From Lutimaribacter degradans (GTDB taxonomy: Bacteria; Pseudomonadota; Alphaproteobacteria; Rhodobacterales; Rhodobacteraceae): DNA of 64,000 bases. The stretch spans positions 1 through 64,000 of the forward strand of contig NZ_JAMQGO010000005.1 in assembly GCF_023703375.1 (NCBI RefSeq), given 5' to 3'. Below, in pieces: positions 1 to 8,858 of this stretch. Below the pieces are notes generated by a model. The model worked only from the letters and a program-made list of their open reading frames with translations, was not told where the DNA came from and did no database searches. The first letter of the stretch is position 1; each line of letters begins with the position of its first letter. Made by a program: the position numbers and the translations under genes.

Positions 1-2
1 GA

Positions 3-86
3 CGTGTGGCGACCCGATACGACAGATGCCCAAAGGTCTTCCTCTCCGCCATCGCACTCGCGGCGCTCGTCATTTATTGGCTATGA
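3..86 (+). pseudogene. IS5-type transposase C-terminal fragment
   Basis: The first 28 codons read in frame 3 as a transposase tail containing RVATRYDRCPKVFLSAI and ending in a TGA at 84-86. This tail, with the RxATRYD motif followed by a hydrophobic end, is typical of IS5-group DDE transposases of alphaproteobacteria. The window edge cuts the gene, so I cannot say whether the rest of the element is intact upstream. It marks the left flank of the accessory region. Confidence 0.6.
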
Positions 87-396
87 GTCCTGAGCCTAGA
101 GACCATCATGACGGGTCCTTTAATTGCTATATTTTTGTGTTGAGGCTGAGAAAATACACGCAGGTCTGAATTTTATTAACGGTGCTCAGTTTGGTCATGT
201 TGCGCGACTGCTGTAAACTGACCTTGCGGGCAGGTTCACGACTACTGCAAACTGGCCAAATGGACAGGGTCAGGACTGCTGATCTCCCCCGTCTGCGATG
301 GGTTGATACCCGTCATCTGAGTGTTGCGCATCAAGGATGCAGGGCCGGGAAGCGATACCATGCGTCCCGTGGGGCGCTTATGTCAGGTGCTGATCC
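87..396. other. intergenic, no supported gene
   Basis: About 310 bases between the transposase tail and the first copy of the interspersed repeat. A short open frame at 182-400 has no recognisable motif, and I do not support it as a gene. The first ~40 bases probably contain the IS end. Confidence 0.5.
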
Positions 397-501
397 CTAA
401 AGCGTTTCGCGAAAAACCTGCAACACAGCTTTTCGCGAAATGCAGTGCAATAGCCAATCGTTGCACGCGTTTCACCTTTCGCTGATGTCTCAGGTTAAAG
501 G
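397..501 (+). repeat. interspersed repeat, left copy
   Basis: A ~105 base segment starting CTAAAGCGTTTCGCGAAAAA and ending near GATGTCTCAGGTTAAAG. It is nearly identical, in the same orientation, to 13115-13220. It contains two TTTCGCGAAA boxes that can pair, giving a hairpin-like left half; the second box is less complementary here than in the other copy. It looks like a small non-coding mobile repeat (MITE/REP-like). The two copies bracket the whole arabinose/sulfotransferase cluster. Confidence 0.75.
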
Positions 502-602
502 CGAAAGTTGGATTCAACTCACCAGTGCAACTTGACTGTTGGTGACAGTGTAAGGCGGCGATGCTCTTATGCTTCTTACCGACTAAAGTTAAGGAGCATC
601 GA

Positions 603-706
603 ATGCGAGCCTACCGTCGCCTTACGGAAGACGACCGTATAGAGATTTACGCCTCATTGAAAGCGGGCGAGAGCCAAGCGGCCATTTCACGGGCCTTGGG
701 GAACCA
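603..706 (+). pseudogene. IS30-family transposase N-terminal fragment
   Basis: An ATG at 603 preceded by AAGGAG opens a frame beginning MRAYRRLTEDDRIEIYA, followed by SQAAISRALG. This is the N-terminal helix-turn-helix of IS30-family transposases. Homology stops after about 33 residues at ~703, and the DNA then runs into the 3' end of the DUF4185 gene on the other strand. The frame stays open further but is only antisense to that gene. This is a truncation scar at the cluster's left edge. Confidence 0.7.
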
Positions 707-713
707 TGACGAG

Positions 714-1883
714 TCACTCGCGGCGGATTTCAGTTTCTGCATCGTCCTCAATAGCGGTGATGACGGGCGCGTCGAGACTGAGCGGTGCGCGCATAAGGAA
801 CACGTTGTAGAGCGGTTTCCACCGGGACATCGTGAAGCGGACGTCCGTGTCGAGCGCTTCGCCCGGCACGATATAGGGGGCATAGAGGCCCGGGTAGTCG
901 CCGGCATGGGCTACGGTCTGCGCCGCGCTCCATGGACCGACAAGATCGGGCGCGGTGCGCAGGACGATCGCGGCCATGCTCTCGTCGAGATACATCATCA
1001 GCCAGCGGTGGTGCGTCTCGCTCCAGGCGACCGAAAGCTCGCCTGCCGGTGCCGGAACCACGGTCGCGGCCGCATGGTGATCGGACACCCAGCCGCTGCC
1101 ATCCCAGTACCTGTAGGCGGCAGGATCGAACAAGGCATCGCGCGCGACACGGCGCAGCCGCACACCGCCGAAGCGGCCCGCGGGGATGCCGAAGCTGTAG
1201 ATCAGCTCGCCCTGATCGACGAAGGCCACCTGCTCAAATCCGGACCCGTTCGGCCAGACGGCCGTTGGCGAGCGGTTCCAGCTATGTCCATCGTCATCGG
1301 AATAGGCGAGGCCGGACTCGCTGACCAGCCAGCGGCCGTCCGAGGTCCACATTCTCACGGACATGTAGTGCAGCACCATCCGCTCGCCCAGCGAGATGCC
1401 GTTGGTGGGGATCACGGTCCACTCGATGCCCGGGATTTTCGCAGAGCGGATGAGTTCCTTTGCGTTGCCGTCAGGGTCCGAGATCATCTGCGCGAAGTCA
1501 AAGGTGCCGCCCTGGTCGGAGATGCGTGCCATCGTGCTGCTACGCCACGCGCTGCCATCGGCCCCGTAGGTATCCCCAAACACCATGTAGAGCGCGCCCT
1601 TGTGGCGGATCATATGGCCAAGGTCGGTGCCATGGACATTCCAGCGGTCGGTCTCATTGGCCGACACCGGGCCGGTCAACTGCTGAACCATTTCGGCTGG
1701 CCCGATGCTGAGAGTCGCTACGCCGGGCGTGCTCTCCGGCACTGGTGCTGCCGACACTGCGGGTTCGATCGCGACGACCCCGTCGCCCGCTTGTTGCGCA
1801 TCCGGCATTGCAAACGCCTGTGCTTGCGCCAGAAACATTCCGGCGGCGACACAAATCCCGATTGTTGCAAGATGCAAACTCAC
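714..1883 (-). CDS. secreted DUF4185 protein (GH183-like candidate D-arabinanase)
   Basis: A 389-residue protein with an N-terminal signal peptide (about 1-25), a short linker, then a DUF4185 domain from about residue 70. The family hallmarks HGTDLG and YMVFGDTYG are present, followed by propeller-type repeats including YSDDDGHSW. DUF4185 is the family in which endo-D-arabinanases (CAZy GH183) acting on mycobacterial D-arabinan have been described. Its position downstream of an arabinosyl-donor pathway fits trimming or release of an arabinofuranose polymer outside the inner membrane. Enzyme activity is inference, since many DUF4185 members are uncharacterised. It is the last gene of the leftward arm, 174 bases after the DUF2723 gene. 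Confidence 0.7.
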   Translation of the reverse strand: MSLHLATIGICVAAGMFLAQAQAFAMPDAQQAGDGVVAIEPAVSAAPVPESTPGVATLSIGPAEMVQQLTGPVSANETDRWNVHGTDLGHMIRHKGALYMVFGDTYGADGSAWRSSTMARISDQGGTFDFAQMISDPDGNAKELIRSAKIPGIEWTVIPTNGISLGERMVLHYMSVRMWTSDGRWLVSESGLAYSDDDGHSWNRSPTAVWPNGSGFEQVAFVDQGELIYSFGIPAGRFGGVRLRRVARDALFDPAAYRYWDGSGWVSDHHAAATVVPAPAGELSVAWSETHHRWLMMYLDESMAAIVLRTAPDLVGPWSAAQTVAHAGDYPGLYAPYIVPGEALDTDVRFTMSRWKPLYNVFLMRAPLSLDAPVITAIEDDAETEIRRE

Positions 1884-2057
1884 CCGTGGGCTCCTGATGT
1901 TAGGAAATCTGCGGCTGGTTCCACTTGGTCAGTGGACCATGGCCTTTGGGGACTTATACGCAGAAAACTGCCGATAACGCCAGTATATAAGCAGAGTCTC
2001 GCGGTCACGATTTCGTTGACGTGACGCCGTGGCGACAAGATTGTGGCCCGGTTCCCG

Positions 2058-3635
2058 CTACCTGCCGCCTTCGGGTCCCGGTTCCGCATCGGTGGCGGTG
2101 TCGGGGGCGCAAAGAAAGCCATAGGCGGGCCATGGCGTCCCCTCCGGCTGGTCAAGAGCCCAGGACCGGCAGGCGAGGTCGGGATGGCGATGCTCGATCC
2201 AGCGCAGGAGTTGTTCGCCATCGGTCGGCACGACAATGCCACCCACCTCCTCCCGTTCGACGGCGGCCTCTTCCGCGCGCCAGGGCACGCGATAGCGGGC
2301 CTGCGGCGTTTCGCCCAGAAATTCGTGGTAGAGCGTGGCCATCCTGAGCCCGTAGGGCATTGAGACCAGCGGATCTTCGATCGGGGCTTGGGCGACCAGC
2401 GGGCCGAGTGTCTCCGGCAGGTCGGTGAAGATCGGCTGGCGCGCGGTCAGGCCCTCTGCCATCACCGCGACCCGCCAGATGCCAAGCGCGATCAACAACA
2501 GGGCCGTGCCGCGTTGCAGCCCCCGCCAGCGCCCGGCCCACCAACCGATCGCCGCCACGGCGCCGACGAGCAGTGGCCCCAGCACCGGCAGGTGAAAGGC
2601 CTGGATATCATAGGCCCCGTACCAGATCACGAAGGGCACAAAGGACAGCGCCACACCGAACACGGTTGCCACGCCAATCCATCCCGCATCGCTGCGGCGC
2701 CAGCCCATCGCGAAAAGCACCACGCCCGCAACGATGAGCGGCGCCGAGATCCACGGATGCGCCGAGCGCAGCGTCACCAGCAGCGTCTCGGAACTGTAGG
2801 TTGATTGCAATCCGGAGCCGTAGAGGCTGCTGAAATAGGAGCCTGTGATGTACTGAAAGAACTCCTTCAAGGTTGGCGGCAGCGGCAGGTATTCCGAATA
2901 GGCCGTCTCCGGGTGGTGGGTGATGTAGGCGAGGTAAAGGTACTGGCTGGCGCCGAGCGCGAGGAGGACGAGAATGGAGGCCACGATGCGCAGACGCAAC
3001 AGACGCCGCCAGTGCAGTGCGATCACCACAAGGCCCAGCGGCGCCAGCATGATCATCATAAGATGGTTGCCGAAGGACAGCGCGTAGACACCGCAGGCGG
3101 CCAAGAAATAGCCTTCGCGCTTGGTCTCAAGGAAGAGGACCAGAAGGAAGGTCGTCGAGAGGACGAAGGCCAGAGCGAGCGGGTAGACCTCCGCCTCGGT
3201 CGACTGGACGGCCATCAGCCCGGCGCTGCCCAGAAGGAGCGACCCAGCGATGCCGAAGAGCAGGCTGCGGGTCACGCGTGCGACGATCAGGAATGCCATC
3301 GTGTTGGCGACCGCGCCGGGGAGCGCCGCAATGGCGAAGGTCATCGCGCGCCAAGGTTCGACCGGCAGGTCAAGCGCGCGCAGCACGGCGCCAAGGAACA
3401 GGATCAGCGGGTAGCCGGGCCCATGGACGAGGATCTGGGTATGCCCGAGCGTTTGGAACTTGGCCGTATCGCCAGCATTCATGACGCCGCCCAGCCCGGG
3501 AAACAGGCACCAAGCATAATACGCCGCCCAGAACGCGAGCAGGCCAAGCGCGATGCAGACCCGGAGCAATCCCGACCACGGCCGGTCCACCCGCATGCCC
3601 GGGATGGTCCGGGGTGTTGTCTCGGTCGCGGTCAT
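2058..3635 (-). CDS. DUF2723 / GT-C-fold membrane glycosyltransferase candidate
   Basis: A 525-residue polytopic membrane protein with about ten hydrophobic segments up to residue ~390 and a C-terminal soluble tail. Near the N-terminus it carries GDTAKFQ (about 55-61) and HGPGYPL (about 71-77), the signature of DUF2723 proteins. This GT-C-related family uses polyprenyl-phosphate sugars or resembles protein O-mannosyltransferases. The acidic GD after the first membrane helix fits the catalytic loop of GT-C enzymes. No other integral-membrane glycosyltransferase is present in the cluster, so it is the best candidate for transferring arabinose from a polyprenyl donor. The acceptor cannot be read from the sequence. 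Confidence 0.7.
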   Translation of the reverse strand: MTATETTPRTIPGMRVDRPWSGLLRVCIALGLLAFWAAYYAWCLFPGLGGVMNAGDTAKFQTLGHTQILVHGPGYPLILFLGAVLRALDLPVEPWRAMTFAIAALPGAVANTMAFLIVARVTRSLLFGIAGSLLLGSAGLMAVQSTEAEVYPLALAFVLSTTFLLVLFLETKREGYFLAACGVYALSFGNHLMMIMLAPLGLVVIALHWRRLLRLRIVASILVLLALGASQYLYLAYITHHPETAYSEYLPLPPTLKEFFQYITGSYFSSLYGSGLQSTYSSETLLVTLRSAHPWISAPLIVAGVVLFAMGWRRSDAGWIGVATVFGVALSFVPFVIWYGAYDIQAFHLPVLGPLLVGAVAAIGWWAGRWRGLQRGTALLLIALGIWRVAVMAEGLTARQPIFTDLPETLGPLVAQAPIEDPLVSMPYGLRMATLYHEFLGETPQARYRVPWRAEEAAVEREEVGGIVVPTDGEQLLRWIEHRHPDLACRSWALDQPEGTPWPAYGFLCAPDTATDAEPGPEGGR

Positions 3636-3705
3636 GGCGCGCCCCGACGGGTGGCCGGCGTGATGCGCGCCGGTGTCCGCTGTTGCTTTCTGACAGCGCC
3701 CGGCC

Positions 3706-5574
3706 TCATTCGACTTCTCCCTCTGCGGCGGCCCCGGACGTCAGTTCGTCGCCGCTGCGCGGCACGCCCGCCGCCACGACCGGCGCCGCAAGCGTTCCCC
3801 CCAGTCCGAAGGGCAGATCGACGATCGGGGACGCGTCGGCGTCGTCGGCGAGGTCGTCGAGGAGCCTGGCCTGTCCGTCCCCGCGGATCGCCCCGATCCC
3901 GAGGTCAGCTTCGCCGAGCATGTCGATGTCGTAGCGCCCGCCGCGGATTCGAAACATGGAGATGCGCGCGACCCCGGGGCCGAAATCGATCCGGCCCTCT
4001 GCCGTGTCGAACTCGGTGCGGCCGGCAGATGGGATCAACGGTCCGTCTCGCTCTGTCATGATTTTGCGGCCGTCCGCCAGCCCCTCCAGGGTCATGGCCA
4101 AATCAGCCCCCGCAACGCTGCCGTCGCGCGCTTCAGCTTTGATTGCGCCGTCCAAGGCCGTGACCATTGCGCCCAAGGTCGCGCCTCGGGTCGCGAGGTC
4201 GATATCTGCATCGAGCGTGCCTTCGGGCATTGGCGGTGGACTGACGAGCGGGGGCGGCGCGAGCAACAGCAGGGTGCGCCCGGTCGCGCCCATATCGACG
4301 CTTTCCAGACGGCCATTCACCGCGACCTGCGGTGGGCCACCAGAGGGGACGGCATCAAGCATCAGGTCGCCCCGCAGCCGCCCCAGATCGCCGGCGGCGG
4401 CAACTTCGAGCCGGGCGCGACCGTCCTGCGCGTGAAGCCGGATCCGCCGTGCCTCGACACTCTGTCCGGCGAGCCTGCTGTCGCGGAGCCTTGCGGCAAG
4501 CGTAACCTCCAGCGGCGCCAGCCAGTCCAGCGTGACAGGCGCGTCTCGCCACGCGCCCGCCGCGATGGAAGTGGCCGCGTCACGCCAGGCTGCCGCCGCT
4601 CCGCGGACCACGTCGTCCAGCTGATCGACGGGCGGCTTCTGGCCCGTGAGGGCGATGGTCATGTCGCCTTCTCCCAATAGGCCGCCGAACGAGACCCTCG
4701 CATCGGCGACCCCGAGCGTTCGCGGCATGGCGGAGACCCGTCCCTCGATCGCAATCCGACCTGCGCCGGTCAATCCGACCACAGCTGCGATCCGCCTCAG
4801 ACCTGAGATTATCGGGGTCTCCTTGGCGGCACCGGGCATGTCGGGCTGCGGCTGCGGTGGCGGCGTGCCCGCATCGTCCGCGGTGGCCGCGCCCGACAGA
4901 GCCAGCCGTGCGTTACTGCCAGAGCCCGACAGGACGGCGACCGGATCATCAAGCCGACCTTGCACATGCAGCCGTCCCCTCCCGGCGGGAAGGGTGCCGC
5001 TGAGCAGAACCGCGGTCGAGCCGGGCTCCGCCGCAATGCGCAGGTCCATGCCATCGAAGCCGACGCGCCGCCCGGCCGACCCCTCATAAACGAAGCTTGC
5101 ATTGGTGACGATCACCTCGCCCTCGGGCTTGGGGAGGTCCGGTTTGTCGGCCCGAAGGTCGCGCAAGGCGGCCATCGCAGACTCGTCGTGGTCCACTAGG
5201 CGCAGGTGCGGCGCCTCCAACGTAAGGGTCTCAATCTCCAACTTGCCCCACAGCAAGGGAAGCACCCGGACCGTGGCCTTGATCGCGGCCACCCCCAACT
5301 GCCACTCGGCACCGCCGAAGGTGCCGCCGAATTTCGCGTTCTCCAATGTGATGACGCGGCCCCGCACGGATGAGACCGCCGTGTCCGCGGGCAGGTGGAC
5401 TTCGCCACCGCTCCAGATCGCGGCATGGGCGGTCAGAGCCCTGCGCAGCCTATCCTCGGACACGAGGCTCGGAAGGGCCCAATAAGCCGCCGTCCCGGCA
5501 CCGACCACGACAGCGGCAATCGCCACGACTAGGATGTGTCGCAGCTTCGGACGTATCTTGTGGATCCAAGTCAC
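3706..5574 (-). CDS. AsmA-family-like envelope protein
   Basis: A 622-residue protein with one N-terminal membrane anchor (about 15-35, LRHILVVAIAAVVVGAG), then a long periplasmic region rich in short beta repeats and a C-terminal AsmA-like segment. AsmA/TamB-type proteins are periplasm-spanning bridges involved in lipid transport and envelope homeostasis. Its place between the DUF2723 and ASST genes on the same strand suggests it helps move or organise the lipid-linked product across the envelope. Low-complexity Pro/Ala segments occur around residues 235-250 and 425-440. Family assignment is moderate; the role is inference. Confidence 0.6.
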   Translation of the reverse strand: MTWIHKIRPKLRHILVVAIAAVVVGAGTAAYWALPSLVSEDRLRRALTAHAAIWSGGEVHLPADTAVSSVRGRVITLENAKFGGTFGGAEWQLGVAAIKATVRVLPLLWGKLEIETLTLEAPHLRLVDHDESAMAALRDLRADKPDLPKPEGEVIVTNASFVYEGSAGRRVGFDGMDLRIAAEPGSTAVLLSGTLPAGRGRLHVQGRLDDPVAVLSGSGSNARLALSGAATADDAGTPPPQPQPDMPGAAKETPIISGLRRIAAVVGLTGAGRIAIEGRVSAMPRTLGVADARVSFGGLLGEGDMTIALTGQKPPVDQLDDVVRGAAAAWRDAATSIAAGAWRDAPVTLDWLAPLEVTLAARLRDSRLAGQSVEARRIRLHAQDGRARLEVAAAGDLGRLRGDLMLDAVPSGGPPQVAVNGRLESVDMGATGRTLLLLAPPPLVSPPPMPEGTLDADIDLATRGATLGAMVTALDGAIKAEARDGSVAGADLAMTLEGLADGRKIMTERDGPLIPSAGRTEFDTAEGRIDFGPGVARISMFRIRGGRYDIDMLGEADLGIGAIRGDGQARLLDDLADDADASPIVDLPFGLGGTLAAPVVAAGVPRSGDELTSGAAAEGEVE

Positions 5575-5794
5575 TGTTCCGCGACCTTCCTTTGCTTGCG
5601 CCGGACGTCAGGCGCGGAACGTACCATCCTTCGCGGTTCACCTGCAGGGCGGGGCACGGTCGTCTTGCCCCGATATGACCGTCGAAATCCCTCTCGGCTT
5701 TCGATTTAAAGGGAACTCGGACACCGTGCAAGGTCGGGGCCGACCTGGTCGGATCAACGGGTCCACCCCGCGCGTCCCCCCTCCATCGCCGGAC

Positions 5795-7096
5795 TCAGTA
5801 ATCTCCGTCGCCCTCGGGCCCCGCATCCCGGGCCCGGCAGTCCGGCAGACCGCCTTCGAAATAGGTCTCAGGCACGTGGCGCGCCTCGGTGACGACGAGG
5901 TTGCGGTCGTCATCCCACGGCAGGTGTCTTTCCCAGACCAGTTGGCCCTCGGTGTCGACTTCCAGAACGCGTCCGCGCTCCGCCTCCGTCAGCAAAAGAT
6001 TGCCGTCCGGAAGGATCTGATGTTTGCCCCGCCGCCACGAGTAGAAGGGTACCTTGTCGTTTCCCTCGAAGACAACCGACATAGTGTCGTCCGACGGATC
6101 GACCCGACGGATCAGCGATCGTCCGGTCCCAGTGCCGTTGTCGTAAACAGTGATGGTTCCGTCGGGCTGGAAGTCTGGATCATGCTGCCGGATCCATGGG
6201 CCGTGATGCCACCACTTCAAGCGTCCGGTCCCCGGATCGACGACTGCAACAAGATTGATCTCGCGCAGGCTGAAAAGGATGTCACCCGGCGCGAACATCG
6301 GAAAGGCATCGGCCATCTGCGCAGTCAGCGGCTCGGCGTCGTTGGGGTGGAATGGATCCTCGACATAGACCATGCGATCGCCGACTTCTTCCAGAGTGAC
6401 CGTGCGCAGTTCAAGGTATCCACGCTGCTCGCCCTTGGCCGCCGGGATGACATCCCGCCGGATGTCGAGCACCGACAGCTCCTCCCCGGTCTCCTCGTTG
6501 AGGCGCACGATGGCTTCGTCGCGCCATGTCACCAATGCGCCTTCGCCGTCGCGCGCAATGGAATGATGGTAGTTGCCGTTCTCGACCCACATGGGTTCGC
6601 CGCAGGCGTCGATCCGCGCGATGGCGTTGCCCACGTCGAAGGTCACCGCCAGCGAGCCGTCCTCGAAGACCTCCATGCCGTGCATCACGACGTTGCGCGG
6701 GCTCATCTTGTCGTCGAAGCTCTCATAGCGGACCGGCCAGCGATGCACCTCCTGGCCCTCGTCATCGAACATCTGCACGAGGTGGCTGGAATTCGTCCGG
6801 TCATCGCCGAGTGTCGTGACCAGCACAAAGCCCGGCGTCGGCTCGGCTCCGGGCGTGGGGTGATAGCCGCGGTCGGGGTCATTGTCCGCCGCGGGCACCA
6901 GGTGACGGGTGGGCGCGAGGCCCAAGTCGTTGCGCCAGAACAGTGCCAGATCGACGATCGTGTCATGCGCCAGCGCGATCTGCGGCGCCGGGAACCAGCC
7001 CCGCACCGAGGCGACCGCGCCGTAAACGACAGAAAGCACCACGAGCGACAGCACGAAGGCCGCGGCGGCGAGGCGATCGGAGAGCGGCGTCTTCAT
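5795..7096 (-). CDS. arylsulfotransferase (ASST)-like protein
   Basis: A 433-residue protein with an N-terminal membrane anchor (about 8-30) followed by a beta-propeller-like domain. Histidine-rich motifs include VVMHGME, NYHHSIARD and WWHHGPWIRQHD, then DGTITVYDNG. This resembles the ASST/ASST_2 families, PAPS-independent enzymes that use a catalytic histidine to move sulfate between phenolic compounds in the periplasm. The start at 7096 is chosen because it overlaps the sulfotransferase stop (ATGA); a longer upstream frame has no support. A 220-base gap separates it from the AsmA-like gene. Whether it transfers sulfate or only shares the propeller fold is uncertain. Confidence 0.65.
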   Translation of the reverse strand: MKTPLSDRLAAAAFVLSLVVLSVVYGAVASVRGWFPAPQIALAHDTIVDLALFWRNDLGLAPTRHLVPAADNDPDRGYHPTPGAEPTPGFVLVTTLGDDRTNSSHLVQMFDDEGQEVHRWPVRYESFDDKMSPRNVVMHGMEVFEDGSLAVTFDVGNAIARIDACGEPMWVENGNYHHSIARDGEGALVTWRDEAIVRLNEETGEELSVLDIRRDVIPAAKGEQRGYLELRTVTLEEVGDRMVYVEDPFHPNDAEPLTAQMADAFPMFAPGDILFSLREINLVAVVDPGTGRLKWWHHGPWIRQHDPDFQPDGTITVYDNGTGTGRSLIRRVDPSDDTMSVVFEGNDKVPFYSWRRGKHQILPDGNLLLTEAERGRVLEVDTEGQLVWERHLPWDDDRNLVVTEARHVPETYFEGGLPDCRARDAGPEGDGDY

Positions 7097-8577
7097 GCCG
7101 ACCTCGGTGCCGGTTCGGGAGCGAGCGATTTGCTGCACAGCTCGGCATGTAGCTCGCGTGCCCGTCGCATCAGGCCGGGCGATGCCTCGGCGAGCGCCGG
7201 CGCAGGTGACGGCGGCCGCAGGGTATTTGCCTGCTGCGTCAGCGCCTCGGGAGCAGACAGATCCAGCGCCGTGGCAAGCGTGTCCAACTGCGGTACGGGA
7301 TCGCGGCAAAGCGCGTCGTGGTCGACGAAGATCGTCCGGTCCCCGGCGCTGGACAAGATGTGCCGGTAAGCGCTGATCCAGTAACGCAGCCAGAAATCCA
7401 CGTGCCCGGCCTCGGCGGGATCGGGGGTCGCCCCGTCAAAGGCGATGGGCCGCAATGCCGCGCCGAACTCGAAATGGCCAAGCCCCTCCATGTATTGGCG
7501 AGCGAAAGGCTCTTGGGCATGCAGCTCAGAAAACCGCGCGTGCTGGCGCATCAGCGAGGCGACCTGTGCCGCCGGATCGCGTAAGGGGATCACGATGGTC
7601 GCGTCGGGGTGCATTGCTTCAAGAAGCGGAAGCCGCGCGATGTTTGCGTTATTTTTCGACAGGTAGCGCCGTGCGCCGGGTTTCGTCGCGACGATCTTGG
7701 CAAGGTGGGTGCGAAAGAACGCCTCGAACTGCGCATCGCGGTCGTCGCCGCGCCAGGGGCGGATGTGGTCGCGTCGGTAGTGGTCGGGCCAGAATGCCAG
7801 CCAGGCCATCTCCTCGAAGGCCTCGGGGCTGTCCAACCCGACTTCGATCCCGTCGCCATGCGCCCTTTCTGTAAGTTCCGACGACTTTCGGAACGCGGAA
7901 GAGAACCCGCCCCAAAGCAGTGGCGCAAGCGTGAAGGGCATGTGCCGGTAGGTGGCTGATGCCAGCTCCGGACAGCGCGCCAGCATCTGTAGCAGGATTG
8001 TCGTGCCGGCGCGCGGCAGCGAGGTCACGAAGACCGGCCGCGCCGCCCGCGCCGGGTCAATGCTCCGACGGTAGAGCTGCGACTCGACCTTGGCCAACCG
8101 CCGCTGCCGTGCGGGCGCGGCGAAGGCCAAGTTGTGCAACGCCTTGTCGAGCGGACCGTAAGGCACCTCGCTCCCGTCCTCATCGCTGCCGCCTGCGACC
8201 CTGGCCCGGCGATCAAGGAAGATCCAAGCCGCCACGGCACTGGCGCTCGAAACCAAGATGAACGGCCAGCCGGTCCCGACGTGCAAAGCCCCTTCCAGGC
8301 TGTAAAGGCCGGCGGCCGCGCCCGACCATACCACCACCCCTGCCACGGCCAGCGCCGCGATCCCGATGCCGGCGATCACGAAGAACCGGCCGCCAAGGCG
8401 GATCGACGCGCGCCGCACGGCCGCTTCCTTCGCGTCTTCGGACAGATCCGGGTCGGCCATGACCGCGAGCGCATCCTGCGCCGTCCGGACGATCTCTTGC
8501 CCGACGGCGGCCGCACGCATCAGCCTGATCGCGGCGAGAAATGCCGCCAGCCCCGCGATGAGGAACACGACCGTCAT
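7093..8577 (-). CDS. PAPS-dependent sulfotransferase, membrane-anchored
   Basis: A 494-residue protein. The N-terminal ~140 residues hold three hydrophobic helices. The rest is a sulfotransferase domain opening with PVFVTSLPRAGTTIL, the 5'-phosphosulfate-binding loop, with further family features such as IVIPLRDPAAQVASL and FVDHDALCRDP. Such enzymes transfer sulfate from PAPS in the cytoplasm to sugars, lipids or proteins. The start at 8577 overlaps the stop of the small membrane protein by ATGA, and its own stop overlaps the ASST-like gene, so the three are translationally coupled. Substrate unknown; a sugar made by the adjacent pathway is the natural guess. Confidence 0.8.
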   Translation of the reverse strand: MTVVFLIAGLAAFLAAIRLMRAAAVGQEIVRTAQDALAVMADPDLSEDAKEAAVRRASIRLGGRFFVIAGIGIAALAVAGVVVWSGAAAGLYSLEGALHVGTGWPFILVSSASAVAAWIFLDRRARVAGGSDEDGSEVPYGPLDKALHNLAFAAPARQRRLAKVESQLYRRSIDPARAARPVFVTSLPRAGTTILLQMLARCPELASATYRHMPFTLAPLLWGGFSSAFRKSSELTERAHGDGIEVGLDSPEAFEEMAWLAFWPDHYRRDHIRPWRGDDRDAQFEAFFRTHLAKIVATKPGARRYLSKNNANIARLPLLEAMHPDATIVIPLRDPAAQVASLMRQHARFSELHAQEPFARQYMEGLGHFEFGAALRPIAFDGATPDPAEAGHVDFWLRYWISAYRHILSSAGDRTIFVDHDALCRDPVPQLDTLATALDLSAPEALTQQANTLRPPSPAPALAEASPGLMRRARELHAELCSKSLAPEPAPRSA

Positions 8578-8858
8578 TCGGGCGCGCGGTCGGCCTTGTC
8601 GCCGTCGGAGGCGCGCTTGCGTTTGCGCCGCAGGCGTTTGAGCGGATACCAGACGAAGCCGACGACCGCGAGACCCAGCGCCAGGATGAGCGCGATGACA
8701 GTGCCGAGCGCCGTCAGCCCAGCCCCGGGGCCGATGTAGGCCTGCGCGGCCTGCGGAAACGTGGCGGCCGCGGCCGCGGCGAAGGTTGCCCGGATCGCGA
8801 CGGATTGCGACCAGAACGTGCGGGGCCGGCGGGGCGGCAGGGGTGTCTCGTGTGTCAT
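8574..8858 (-). CDS. small membrane protein with YIGPGAGL motif
   Basis: A 94-residue protein with a signal-like stretch (about 24-40), the motif AYIGPGAGLTALG, one strong transmembrane helix and a very basic C-terminal tail. Small proteins with a YIGPGAG motif occur widely in bacteria, often beside envelope hydrolases or transferases, but their role is unknown to me. It is the first gene of the leftward arm and is coupled to the sulfotransferase by an ATGA overlap, so it may be an accessory subunit. Its start faces the rightward arm across a 183-base divergent promoter region. Confidence 0.65.
   Translation of the reverse strand: MTHETPLPPRRPRTFWSQSVAIRATFAAAAAATFPQAAQAYIGPGAGLTALGTVIALILALGLAVVGFVWYPLKRLRRKRKRASDGDKADRAPE

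Noticed and set aside
561..2024. Long open frame (487 codons) overlapping the IS30 start and the DUF4185 gene
   Set aside because: Only the first ~33 codons after 603 match a family; the rest is antisense to a well-supported gene.
2805..4061. Long plus-strand frame opposite the DUF2723 and AsmA-like genes
   Set aside because: Low-complexity, charged sequence typical of antisense frames in GC-rich DNA; no domain or start signal.
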